DNA of 19,735 nucleotides from an uncultured Clostridia bacterium (GCA_944388825.1 CALXKG010000205.1:1-19735), one strand, 5' to 3'; shown: positions 8,490 through 15,673, counted from the stretch's first letter. Numbers and translations: made by a program. The notes: generated by a model not told the origin, from the sequence alone.

Positions 8490-8521
8490 GCGTTTATGCG
8501 TCTACGCGTTTATGTGTTAAA
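8490..8521. repeat. Four tandem 8-bp units in the ligase operon leader
   Basis: On the plus strand the units are GCGTTTAT (8490-8497), GCGTCTAC (8498-8505), GCGTTTAT (8506-8513) and a degenerate GTGTTAAA (8514-8521). In the ligase message they read as ATAAACGC-type repeats, between the predicted start of transcription near 8530 and the ribosome site at 8456-8464. Confidence 0.8.
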
Positions 8522-8536
8522 GTAAGGCATAAGGAT

Positions 8537-8565
8537 ATTGTAGCGCAAATAGGTGGAAATTGCAA
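8537..8565 (-). promoter_or_regulatory. Promoter of the ligase-iorA-iorB operon
   Basis: On the minus strand, -35 TTGCAA (8565-8560) and -10 TACAAT (8542-8537) are 17 bases apart. Transcription should start near 8530, giving a leader of about 80 bases. Confidence 0.85.
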
Positions 8566-8632
8566 GCCCTTTCCGGGATTTTTTTCCGCACATTTCCCTG
8601 AAAACGCGCTCTAGGGCGGAGATATTCCGCTG

Positions 8633-8660
8633 TGTAAAGAAAATGTAAAGGGAGTGCAAA
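8633..8660 (-). promoter_or_regulatory. Triple Pho-box-like direct repeat, 11-bp phase
   Basis: TGTAAA (8633-8638), TGTAAA (8644-8649) and TGCAAA (8655-8660) are each separated by 5 bases. On the minus strand this reads TTTGCA-N5-TTTACA-N5-TTTACA, resembling the TTHACA direct repeats bound by PhoP in Firmicutes. The identical motif and spacing recur before the phoP-phoR genes at 13440. Its orientation faces the ligase operon, whose -35 lies 67 bases further on. Confidence 0.6.
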
Positions 8661-8696
8661 TGAAAACCGTTACACCGGGGGCTGTATCCCCGTCCA

Positions 8697-8725
8697 AATG
8701 TAAAATCTTACGCAGCTTTTACATT
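8697..8725. promoter_or_regulatory. 9-bp inverted repeat containing Pho-like half-sites
   Basis: AATGTAAAA (8697-8705) and TTTTACATT (8717-8725) are perfect inverted copies with an 11-base spacer. The right arm also forms a direct pair CTTACG-N5-TTTACA (8707-8712, 8718-8723) in the 11-bp phase. It lies in the 516-base divergent region between the ligase and pstS genes and is a probable operator. Confidence 0.5.
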
Positions 8726-8853
8726 CCCCGCCGCCGTTCCGGGCGGGCAGGACGGGGGGATCACGGGTAAAATGGCGAAAAAAACCCGCTTTTCCCGCCC
8801 CCTTTTCAGGCGAAGCGGAGTCTTTTGCCGGATTACCTGTTTTTTGCATGGAC

Positions 8854-8882
8854 TTTACAAAAAGAAGGGTTGAAAGTTTACG
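8854..8882 (+). promoter_or_regulatory. Pho-like half-sites at the pst promoter
   Basis: TTTACA (8854-8859) and TTTACG (8877-8882) flank and overlap the candidate pst promoter. Their start-to-start distance is 23 bases, one more than two 11-bp turns, so they are a weaker match to the phased array than the other boxes. Confidence 0.4.
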
Positions 8883-8897
8883 CGGAGGCTTTATTCT
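8870..8897 (+). promoter_or_regulatory. Candidate promoter of the pst operon
   Basis: TTGAAA (8870-8875) and TATTCT (8892-8897) are spaced 16 bases apart. The leader would be about 63 bases and includes a small hairpin (GACGGC at 8928 with GCCGTC at 8940). The weak -10 fits an activator-dependent promoter. The rest of 8566-8850 holds the Pho-like boxes and GC hairpins but no gene. Confidence 0.5.
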
Positions 8898-8966
8898 ATA
8901 GCCGTCGAAAGCGAAAGACAAATCCAAGACGGCCGGACAGCCGTCCGTTCAGAAAGGAAAATTCTT

Positions 8967-9929
8967 ATGAAAAAACTGCTCATCGCATCTATCTGCGCCG
9001 CCATGGCGGCTGTTTCCTTCGCTTCCTGCGGCGATACCGCGAGCGAGTCTTCCACCCCCTCTTCTTCCGCCCCCGCTTCCACCGCTTCCGAGAGCACGCC
9101 CGCTTCCGAAGAAGCCGGCGCGGAAGTTTCCGAAGAAGCCGCGTCTGATTTCGACGCTTCCCACAAGATCAACGTCGTCTCCCGTGAGGACGGCTCCGGC
9201 ACCCGCGGCGCGTTTGTCGAGCTGATGGGCATTGAACAGGAAGTCGACGGCCAGAAGGTCGATATGACCACCCTTGACGCCCAGATCACCAACTCCACCG
9301 CCGTTATGATGACCACCGTTTCCGGCGACCCCTATGCGATCGGTTACATCTCGCTGGGCTCGCTGGACGATTCGGTCAAGGCGGTCATGGTCGACGGGGT
9401 CGAGGCCACCACCGACAATGTCTCGAACGGCACCTACGCGGTCGCCCGCCCCTTTAACGTCATCACCGGCGCGGAAGTTTCCGACGTAGCCCAGGATTTC
9501 CTCAACTACATCATGTCCGACGAAGGCCAGGCAATCATCGCCGACGGCGGCTACATCGCCGTCTCGGAAGGGGCGTATGAGCCCAACGGCGCGACCGGCG
9601 ACATCACGGTAGCCGGTTCCTCCTCCGTCTCGCCCATCATGGAAGAGCTGGCCGAAGCCTATGAAGCGGTCAACACCGGCGCCAACGTCGAGGTCCAGAC
9701 CTCCGACTCCACCACCGGCGTCACCTCCGCCCAGGAAGGCACCTGCGACCTCGGCATGGCCTCGAGAGCGCTGAAGGAGGACGAGACCGGCGTCACCGCC
9801 ACCGTCATCGCCCAGGACGGCATCGCGGTCGTCGTCAACAACGGCAACCCGGTCGACGCCCTCACCTCCGAGCAGATCATGCAGATCTTCACCGGCGAAA
9901 CCACCGACTGGAGCGGCCTTGTCGGCTGA
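8967..9929 (+). CDS. pstS: Phosphate-binding lipoprotein PstS, circularly permuted order
   Basis: The 320-residue protein begins with a lipoprotein signal ending FASC (Cys21), then a Ser/Ala/Glu-rich tether to about residue 62. It is the extracytoplasmic phosphate receptor of the Pst importer. The order of its two halves is swapped relative to the usual PstS. Residues about 67-200 hold what is normally the second half: VVSREDGSGTRGAF, then AIGYISLGSLDDSVKAV, then a GYI end. Residues about 212-318 hold the normal first half: ITVAGSSSVSPIMEELAEAY, then SDSTTG, GMASRALK, DGIAVVVNN and IFTGETTDWS. All phosphate-contacting loops (GSSSVSP, STTG, GSGTR) are present, so a working fold is likely. It leads pstC-A-B-phoU. 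Ribosome site GAAAGGAAA. Confidence 0.9.
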   Translation: MKKLLIASICAAMAAVSFASCGDTASESSTPSSSAPASTASESTPASEEAGAEVSEEAASDFDASHKINVVSREDGSGTRGAFVELMGIEQEVDGQKVDMTTLDAQITNSTAVMMTTVSGDPYAIGYISLGSLDDSVKAVMVDGVEATTDNVSNGTYAVARPFNVITGAEVSDVAQDFLNYIMSDEGQAIIADGGYIAVSEGAYEPNGATGDITVAGSSSVSPIMEELAEAYEAVNTGANVEVQTSDSTTGVTSAQEGTCDLGMASRALKEDETGVTATVIAQDGIAVVVNNGNPVDALTSEQIMQIFTGETTDWSGLVG

Positions 9930-9950
9930 TTGTCCCGGACGGATATCCGG

Positions 9951-9980
9951 AAGGGCGGCTGGCGGCAGCCGCCCTTCTTT
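9951..9980 (+). terminator. Intercistronic hairpin between pstS and pstC (attenuator-like)
   Basis: AAGGGCGGCT (9951-9960) pairs perfectly with AGCCGCCCTT (9967-9976) over a 6-base loop, followed by CTTTT. The pstC ribosome site AAAGGAG follows at once (9982-9988). This is the usual place for partial termination or RNA stabilisation that raises PstS above the permease genes. Confidence 0.7.
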
Positions 9981-9998
9981 TAAAGGAGTGGAGTTTTG

Positions 9999-10895
9999 AT
10001 GCAGAAAACCGAAAAGGCCCCCCGGGTCTCAAAGCACCTGCTGGAAAAGGTGATGCACGTCGTCTTCCTGATCGCGGCCTGCTTTTCCATCCTCGCGGTC
10101 GTCCTGATCTGCCTCTTCCTCTTTGCCAACGGCATCCCGGCGATGGGGGAGATCGGCGTCCTCAAATTCCTGACCGGCACCATGTGGCGGCCCGGCAACG
10201 ACATCTATGGCATCCTGCCGATGATCCTGGGTTCGATCTACGTCACCGCCGGGGCGCTGGTCATCGGCGTCCCGATCGGGCTGCTGACCGCGGTATTCCT
10301 CGCGCGGTTCTGCCCCAAAGGCGCCTACCGGTTCATCAAGCCGGCGGTCTCGCTGATGGCGGGGATCCCGTCGGTCGTTTACGGCTTCTTCGGGATGTGC
10401 ATCCTGGTGCCGCTCATCCGGCCGCTGGCGGAAAAATACGACGGCAGCGGGTTTTCGATGCTGACCGCGTCGATCCTGCTCGGCATCATGATCCTGCCGA
10501 CCATCGTCGAAGTGACCGAGAGCGCGCTGCGGGCGGTCCCGGACAGCTACTATGAAGCCTCGCTGGCGCTGGGCGCGACCCACGAGCGGAGCGTATACGC
10601 CGTCCTCTTCCCGGCGGCCCGGTCCGGCATTATGGCCGGCGTCATCCTCGGCATCGGCCGGGCGGTCGGCGAGACGATGGCGGTCATTATGATCGCCGGC
10701 AACCAGCCCCGCATCCCCGGTTCGATCTTTGAAGGGGTCCGGACGATGACCGCCAACATCGTCATTGAGATGGGCTATGCCTCCGGCCTCCACCGGGAGG
10801 CGCTGATCGCCACCGGCGTCGTCCTGTTCGTCTTCATCCTGATCCTGAACGTGTGCTTCTCTCTCTTAAAGCACCGTTCGGAAAAACAGGGCTAA
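9999..10895 (+). CDS. pstC: Phosphate ABC transporter permease PstC
   Basis: The 298-residue inner-membrane protein has about six hydrophobic segments: one near residues 20-48 and the rest in an ABC permease core. The EAA coupling loop EASLALGATHERSVYAVLFP is followed by GRAVGETMAVIMIAGN, both characteristic of PstC. MAGIPSVVYGFFGM is the conserved Pst-permease segment. With PstA it forms the phosphate channel driven by PstB. ATG 9999 is chosen, with AAAGGAG 10 bases upstream. A TTG at 9996, one codon earlier and at better spacing, is possible. The pstS-pstC hairpin precedes it, and pstA follows after 24 bases. Confidence 0.93.
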   Translation: MQKTEKAPRVSKHLLEKVMHVVFLIAACFSILAVVLICLFLFANGIPAMGEIGVLKFLTGTMWRPGNDIYGILPMILGSIYVTAGALVIGVPIGLLTAVFLARFCPKGAYRFIKPAVSLMAGIPSVVYGFFGMCILVPLIRPLAEKYDGSGFSMLTASILLGIMILPTIVEVTESALRAVPDSYYEASLALGATHERSVYAVLFPAARSGIMAGVILGIGRAVGETMAVIMIAGNQPRIPGSIFEGVRTMTANIVIEMGYASGLHREALIATGVVLFVFILILNVCFSLLKHRSEKQG

Positions 10896-10919
10896 TTTAA
10901 GGGAAAGAGGGAAATACTT

Positions 10920-11813
10920 ATGGAAACCACTGCTTCCCGGATACAGGCGGTCAACCGCACCAGCTTTTCCCAGAAGCTGAAAAACTATACCCGCCATCCC
11001 GGCTCCCTCGCCGTCCTGCTCGTTACGACGCTGGCGGCGGTCCTGACGGTCGGGGTGCTGGCGACGCTGATCATCTGGGTCCTGATCCGCGGCATCCCCA
11101 GCCTGTCGCTCGATATGTTCTCGCTGGAATACACGACCGATAACCAGTCGATGCTGCCTTCCATCCTCAACACCCTGTTTATGGTCGCGGTCGCCCTTGT
11201 CATCGCGGGGCCGCTGGGCATCGGCTCGGCCGTCTACCTGACCGAGTACGCGAAAAAGGGCAACAAGTTTGTCAGCCTCATCCGCCTTACCACCGAGACC
11301 CTCCAGGGCATCCCGTCCATCATCTACGGCCTGTTCGGCTTCCTGTTCTTCAACGGCGCGCTGAAGATGGGCTATTCCATCCTGTCGGGCGGCCTGACCC
11401 TCGCCATCATGGTGCTGCCGGTCATCATGCGGACGACCGAGGAGGCGCTGCTCGCCGTCCCGGACAGCTACCGGGAAGGCTCCTTCGGGCTGGGGGCCGG
11501 CAAGTGCCGCACCATCTTCAAGCTGGTCCTCCCTTCCGCCATCCCCGGCATCCTGGCCGGCATCATCCTCTCGATCGGGCGTATTGTCGGTGAGACGGCT
11601 GCGCTGATCTTTACCGCCGGCACCGTCGGCGAGATCGCCAAGGGCCTCACCGGCTCCGGCCGGACGCTGGCGGTCCATATGTACCTTCTCGCCAACGAGG
11701 GCCTTCATATCGACAAGGCTTACGCGGTCGCAGTGGTGCTGCTGGTGCTGGTGCTCTGTTTAAACGGCGTCTCCAGCCTGATCGCCGGCAGGCTCTCCAA
11801 AGGGGAGAAATAA
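10920..11813 (+). CDS. pstA: Phosphate ABC transporter permease PstA
   Basis: The 297-residue inner-membrane protein is the PstC partner. It has a cytoplasmic N-terminal stretch of about 30 residues and roughly six hydrophobic segments. It carries TLQGIPSIIYGLFGFLFF, the PstA counterpart of the PstC loop, and the EAA loop EGSFGLGAGKCRTIFKLVLP followed by GRIVGETAALIFTAG. It conducts phosphate inward in the PstSCAB complex. AAAGAGGG lies about ten bases before the ATG. It is 24 bases after pstC and 30 before pstB, consistent with one operon. Confidence 0.94.
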   Translation: METTASRIQAVNRTSFSQKLKNYTRHPGSLAVLLVTTLAAVLTVGVLATLIIWVLIRGIPSLSLDMFSLEYTTDNQSMLPSILNTLFMVAVALVIAGPLGIGSAVYLTEYAKKGNKFVSLIRLTTETLQGIPSIIYGLFGFLFFNGALKMGYSILSGGLTLAIMVLPVIMRTTEEALLAVPDSYREGSFGLGAGKCRTIFKLVLPSAIPGILAGIILSIGRIVGETAALIFTAGTVGEIAKGLTGSGRTLAVHMYLLANEGLHIDKAYAVAVVLLVLVLCLNGVSSLIAGRLSKGEK

Positions 11814-11843
11814 GCCCCCCGCAGCAGAAAGGAACGGAAAAAG

Positions 11844-12593
11844 ATGGATAAATTCTCGATCTCCAATATGGATCTCTATTACGGGGACTTCCATGCGCTG
11901 AAAAACGTCTCGCTGGATATCCCGGCCAACCAGATCACCGCTTTTATCGGGCCGTCCGGCTGCGGCAAGTCGACCTTCCTGAAAAGCCTGAACCGGATGA
12001 ACGACCTGGTGGAGGGCTGCCGGATCACCGGAAGCATTCTGCTGGACGGGGAAGACATCTACGGCGATATGGACGTCAACCGCCTCCGCAAACGGGTCGG
12101 CATGGTCTTCCAGAAGCCCAACCCCTTCCCGATGAGCGTCTACGACAACGTCGCCTACGGCCCCCGCACCCACGGCATCCGCTCCCGCCGCAAGCTGGAC
12201 GAGATCGTCGAGCGGTCGCTGCGCAACGCCGCCATCTGGGACGAGCTGAAAGACCGGCTGGACAAGTCCGCCCTCGGCCTCTCCGGCGGCCAGCAGCAGC
12301 GGCTGTGCATCGCGCGGGCCCTCGCGGTCGAGCCGGAAGTCCTGCTGATGGACGAGCCGACCTCCGCCCTCGACCCCATCTCCACCAGCAAGATCGAAGA
12401 CCTGGTTCTGGAGCTGAAAAAGGACTACACCATCGTCATGGTCACCCATAATATGCAGCAGGCGACCCGCGTCTCCGACCAGACCGTCTTCTTCCTGCTG
12501 GGCGAGATCATCGAGTCCGCCCCCACCGAACAGCTCTTCTCGATGCCGGCCGATAAGCGCACCGAGGACTATATCACCGGGCGGTTTGGATGA
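11844..12593 (+). CDS. pstB: Phosphate ABC transporter ATPase PstB
   Basis: The 249-residue ATPase shows Walker A GPSGCGKST (36-44), Q-loop Gln90 in MVFQKPNPFPMS, the ABC signature LSGGQQQR (146-153), Walker B VLLMDEP (166-172), the D-loop SALDP and the switch His202 in MVTHN. The NPFPMSVYDNVAYGPR segment is typical of PstB. It energises phosphate uptake on the cytoplasmic face of PstCA and also takes part, with PhoU, in signalling phosphate status to the sensor kinase. The length matches the family. Ribosome site AGAAAGGA precedes the ATG. Confidence 0.97.
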   Translation: MDKFSISNMDLYYGDFHALKNVSLDIPANQITAFIGPSGCGKSTFLKSLNRMNDLVEGCRITGSILLDGEDIYGDMDVNRLRKRVGMVFQKPNPFPMSVYDNVAYGPRTHGIRSRRKLDEIVERSLRNAAIWDELKDRLDKSALGLSGGQQQRLCIARALAVEPEVLLMDEPTSALDPISTSKIEDLVLELKKDYTIVMVTHNMQQATRVSDQTVFFLLGEIIESAPTEQLFSMPADKRTEDYITGRFG

Positions 12594-12620
12594 TCCGGGA
12601 AGAGAAAACCGGGTTTTGGC

Positions 12621-12658
12621 GCCTGCCCGGGCTATTCCATGCAAATAGCCCGGCAGGC
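12621..12658 (+). other. Long hairpin between pstB and phoU
   Basis: GCCTGCCCGGGCTATT (12621-12636) pairs with AATAGCCCGGCAGGC (12644-12658) with one bulged base and a 7-base loop. No T-run follows, so it is not a classic terminator. It fills most of the 117-base pstB-phoU gap and could tune phoU expression or RNA stability. TATACT at 12673-12678 could be a -10 for phoU, but no matching -35 was seen. Confidence 0.6.
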
Positions 12659-12710
12659 AGCAGGATATAGGGTATACTGCCGGCAAACGGGCAGCGAAAG
12701 GAAGGAATAT

Positions 12711-13388
12711 ATGCGCAACAGATTTGACCGCCAGCTGGAAGAGCTGAACAATGAAATGATCGCCATGGGGGTGCAGATCTCCCAGTCGATCGGCAACGCC
12801 ATCAACGCCCTCTTGAGCCAGAATGTCGGCAAGGCCAAAGAGGCGATCGCCTACGACCAGGAGATCGACCAGAAGGAACGGGAGATCGAGAGCCTCTGCT
12901 TTAAGCTGCTGCTCTCCCAGCAGCCGGTCGCCCGCGACCTGCGGCAGATCTCCGCCGCCCTGAAGATGATCACCGACATGGAGCGGATCGGCGATCACGC
13001 GGCCGACATTTCGGAGATCTCGGTCCACCTTTCCAAAGAGGCCTACATCAGCCATCTGGGGCATATCGAGCAGATGGCCCGGATCACGTCGGTCATGGTG
13101 CTCGACTGTATGCAGGCGTTCGTCGACCGGGACATGGAAAAGGCGAAGGACATCATCAAGCGGGACGACCAGGTGGACGACCTCTTCCTCAAGACGCGGG
13201 GCGACCTGATCGGCCTCATCCGCCAGGATCCCAAAAACGCCTCCCAGGCGGCCGACCTTCTGATGGTCGCCAAGTATTTCGAGCGGATCGGCGACCACGC
13301 CACCAATATCGCCGAATGGGTCCTGTTCTCGATCACCGGCAGCCATAAGTCCGCCGACGCGGTCGCCCACACCCAGGAGGCCCGCTGA
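12711..13388 (+). CDS. phoU: PhoU phosphate-signalling regulator
   Basis: The 225-residue all-helical protein has two repeated halves, each with the metal-binding motif ERIGDHA (91-97 and 191-197). This is the hallmark of PhoU, which binds metal clusters and couples the Pst transporter to the PhoR kinase, damping the Pho response when phosphate is plentiful. Length is normal. The frame is open from 12639, but ATG 12711 is chosen because GAAAGGAAGG (12696-12705) sits just upstream and the first residues (MRNRFDRQLEELNNEM) match the family start. It is the last gene of the pst operon, ahead of a strong terminator. Confidence 0.95.
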   Translation: MRNRFDRQLEELNNEMIAMGVQISQSIGNAINALLSQNVGKAKEAIAYDQEIDQKEREIESLCFKLLLSQQPVARDLRQISAALKMITDMERIGDHAADISEISVHLSKEAYISHLGHIEQMARITSVMVLDCMQAFVDRDMEKAKDIIKRDDQVDDLFLKTRGDLIGLIRQDPKNASQAADLLMVAKYFERIGDHATNIAEWVLFSITGSHKSADAVAHTQEAR

Positions 13389-13395
13389 TCCCTTT

Positions 13396-13427
13396 CCCCC
13401 GGCCTCCTCTCCGGCCGGGGGCGTTTT
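13396..13427 (+). terminator. Intrinsic terminator of the pst-phoU operon
   Basis: CCCCCGGCC (13396-13404) pairs perfectly with GGCCGGGGG (13413-13421) over an 8-base loop, followed by CGTTTTGG. It lies 8 bases after the phoU stop. Confidence 0.85.
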
Positions 13428-13439
13428 GGATTGCGGGAT

Positions 13440-13456
13440 TTTACACTTATTTTACA
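13440..13456 (+). promoter_or_regulatory. Pho-box-like operator of the phoP-phoR genes
   Basis: TTTACA (13440-13445) and TTTACA (13451-13456) form a perfect direct repeat with 5-base spacer, ending 8 bases before the -35 at 13465. Motif, spacing and position fit a PhoP activator site and suggest autoregulation. Confidence 0.7.
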
Positions 13457-13464
13457 TTTTGCCC

Positions 13465-13493
13465 TTGCAGCCGGGTGTAATTTTCGCTATCAT
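13465..13493 (+). promoter_or_regulatory. Promoter of the phoP-phoR genes
   Basis: -35 TTGCAG (13465-13470) and -10 TATCAT (13488-13493) are 17 bases apart. The leader is about 115 bases and holds a 7-bp hairpin (GCCGGAT at 13539 with ATCCGGC at 13551). Confidence 0.78.
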
Positions 13494-13614
13494 GGGGAAA
13501 GACAGGGGAGAGGGGCGTACAGACAGAATCAGGAAAGCGCCGGATCTGGCATCCGGCAGGCTGAAATTTCAACAGACAGGATATGAAAAGGACTTTTTGG
13601 GACGAGGAGTCAAT

Positions 13615-14337
13615 ATGCAGACGATTTATATAGTAGAAGACGACCGGAATATCCGGGAGATCGAGATGCTGGCGCTGAAAAACAGCGGCTACCGGGTGCA
13701 GGGGTTTGGGACGGCGAAGGAATTTTACGCCGCCCTGGCCGCCAAGCTGCCGACGCTGGCGATGCTGGATATCATGCTGCCGGACGAGGATGGGATCTCG
13801 ATTTTGCAGACCCTCCGCCGCCGGTCGGACACCAAAAAGCTGCCGGTCATCCTCGTCACCGCCAAGGGGGAGGAGATCGACAAGGTGCGCGGGTTTGACT
13901 GCGGGGCGGACGACTATATCGCCAAGCCTTTCGGGGTGATGGAGATGATCGCAAGGGTCAAGGCGCTGATCCGCCGCTCCGCCGCCGAGGAATCCAGGTT
14001 CCTGACGCTGGGCAACGTTTTTCTGGACGGCGAAAAGCGGATGGCGTATGTCGACGACCGCCCGGTCGAGCTGACGCTGAAAGAGTACGAGCTTCTCCAC
14101 CTCCTGATGCTCAACAAGGGGATCGTCCTCTCCCGCGACCTCATTATGGAACGGGTCTGGGACGGGTACGAGAGCGAGTCCCGCACGCTGGATATGCACA
14201 TCAAGTCGCTGCGCAAAAAGCTGGGGGCTTCCGCCGGGATGATCCGGACGATGCGCGGGGTCGGGTATATCGCCGAGGCGCTGCCGGACGCGGCCCCCGC
14301 CGTCCGCGACGGCGCGCCGGCCCCGCAGGAGGACTAA
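13615..14337 (+). CDS. phoP: OmpR/PhoB-family response regulator (PhoP-like)
   Basis: The 240-residue protein has a receiver domain (1-120) with acidic residues Asp9 and Asp10, phospho-acceptor Asp52 in MLDIMLP, Thr82 in VTAKGEE and Lys104 in IAKPFG. A winged-helix DNA-binding domain follows (about 128-228), with ELTLKEYELLHLLMLNKG and TLDMHIKSLRKKLG leading to TMRGVGYI. It is the probable regulator of the adjoining pst operon and binds the TTTACA repeats, by inference from position and family. A short Ala/Pro-rich tail ends the protein. The frame is open from 13426, but ATG 13615 has AGGAG (13605-13609) and matches the receiver start. phoR follows after 7 bases. The gene name is by context. 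Other OmpR-type regulators look alike. Confidence 0.9.
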   Translation: MQTIYIVEDDRNIREIEMLALKNSGYRVQGFGTAKEFYAALAAKLPTLAMLDIMLPDEDGISILQTLRRRSDTKKLPVILVTAKGEEIDKVRGFDCGADDYIAKPFGVMEMIARVKALIRRSAAEESRFLTLGNVFLDGEKRMAYVDDRPVELTLKEYELLHLLMLNKGIVLSRDLIMERVWDGYESESRTLDMHIKSLRKKLGASAGMIRTMRGVGYIAEALPDAAPAVRDGAPAPQED

Positions 14338-14344
14338 GCGGCCG

Positions 14345-15673
14345 ATGAAAAAGAAGATCAACGTCTATATGATGCTGCTGGCGGTGCCGGGTATCCTGAT
14401 CACCCTCCTGCTGCTTTCGCTGGTCTATTACAACAACTTCCGCGACCAGGTGATCTACGACCTGCGCTCCACCTGCCACCTGCTCTCGGATATGTACGAC
14501 GCCTCCGGCGACTACATTTCCGCCGCCGGGGACAGCGCCGAGGAGCTGCGGGTGACGCTCATATCCCCCGGCGGGGAGGTCCTCTACGACTCCGGCGCGG
14601 ATGAGGATGCGATGGAGAACCATCTCGGCCGCGAAGAGGTACAGGAAGCGCTTGCCGCCGGGGAAGGGGACGCCGTCCGCCGGTCGGCGACCATGCGCCA
14701 CGACACCTACTACTACGCCCAGCGGCTGCCGGACGGGAATGTCCTCCGGCTCTCCCGGGTGGCGGTCAGCCTCTGGAGCTTTTTCATCGAGGCGGTGCCG
14801 ATGCTGGTCGTCTCGGTGGGGCTTATCCTGGTCATGTCCATCCTGCTGGCCCACCTGCTGACCAGCCGCCTGGTGCGCCCGATCGCCGAAATGGCCGGGA
14901 ACCTGGAAAATCCCGCTTACGTCTCGCCTTACCCGGAGCTGGCGCCGTTTATCAGCACCATCCGCGGCCAGCACCAGGAGCTGAAAAGGACCTCCGAGCT
15001 GCGGCAGGAGTTTACCGCCAACGTCTCCCATGAGCTGAAGACCCCCCTTACCTCCATTTCCGGCTACGCCGAACTGATGGAGAGCGGCATCATCCCGCCG
15101 GAAGAGGTTCCCCACTACGCTGGCCAGATCCGCCAGAGCGCTTCCCGGCTCATTACCCTCATCAACGACATCATCCAGCTTTCCAAGCTGGACAGCCCGG
15201 TCCTGGAGGTCATCTTCGAGCAGGTCGACCTGTATGCCGTCGCCCAGAAGGTGGTCAGCCAGATGCAGGTCAACGCCCGCGCCCGGGAAGTGACCCTCTC
15301 CCTCACCGGATCGGAGGCGGTGGTGGTCGGCAACCGGGGGCTGCTGGAGGAGCTGATCACCAACCTCTGCGACAACGCCATCCGCTATAACTACAAAGGC
15401 GGCAGCGTCCGGGTCTCGGTCCTCCCGTTAAAGGGGCGGACCGTCCTTTCGGTGCGGGACACCGGCATCGGCATCTCGAAGGAGGACCAGGAGCGGGTAT
15501 TCGAACGGTTCTACCGGGTGGATAAAAGCCGTTCCAAGGAGACCGGCGGGACGGGGCTGGGGCTTTCGATCGTCAAGCACATCGTCGCCCAGCACAAGGC
15601 CGATATCAAGTTGGAGAGCGAGCTGGGGCGGGGCACCGATATCCGGGTCACCTTTTACCAGAACGCCCTCTGA
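14345..15673 (+). CDS. phoR: Membrane sensor histidine kinase (PhoR-like)
   Basis: The 442-residue kinase has a first membrane helix (about 8-29), an extracytoplasmic region of some 110 residues, a second helix (about 146-172) and a short HAMP-like linker (RLVRPIAEM). The dimerisation domain carries phospho-acceptor His229 in VSHELKTPLTSISGY. The ATPase domain shows N-box Asn344 (LCDNAIRYN), DTGIG (372-376), FERFYRVDKSRS and GGTGLGLSIV (401-410). There is no obvious PAS domain between HAMP and the His domain, unlike many PhoR proteins. It should phosphorylate the adjacent regulator. Its place directly after pst-phoU argues for phosphate control through PstSCAB-PhoU. Confidence 0.9.
   Translation: MKKKINVYMMLLAVPGILITLLLLSLVYYNNFRDQVIYDLRSTCHLLSDMYDASGDYISAAGDSAEELRVTLISPGGEVLYDSGADEDAMENHLGREEVQEALAAGEGDAVRRSATMRHDTYYYAQRLPDGNVLRLSRVAVSLWSFFIEAVPMLVVSVGLILVMSILLAHLLTSRLVRPIAEMAGNLENPAYVSPYPELAPFISTIRGQHQELKRTSELRQEFTANVSHELKTPLTSISGYAELMESGIIPPEEVPHYAGQIRQSASRLITLINDIIQLSKLDSPVLEVIFEQVDLYAVAQKVVSQMQVNARAREVTLSLTGSEAVVVGNRGLLEELITNLCDNAIRYNYKGGSVRVSVLPLKGRTVLSVRDTGIGISKEDQERVFERFYRVDKSRSKETGGTGLGLSIVKHIVAQHKADIKLESELGRGTDIRVTFYQNAL

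Noticed and set aside
12673..12678. TATACT as a separate phoU promoter
   Set aside because: No acceptable -35 at 15-19 bases and no extended -10. phoU is better explained as the last gene of the pst operon.
11760..13370. A 536-codon open frame antisense to pstB and phoU
   Set aside because: Both sense genes carry unmistakable family motifs, and the antisense product is low-complexity with no start signals.
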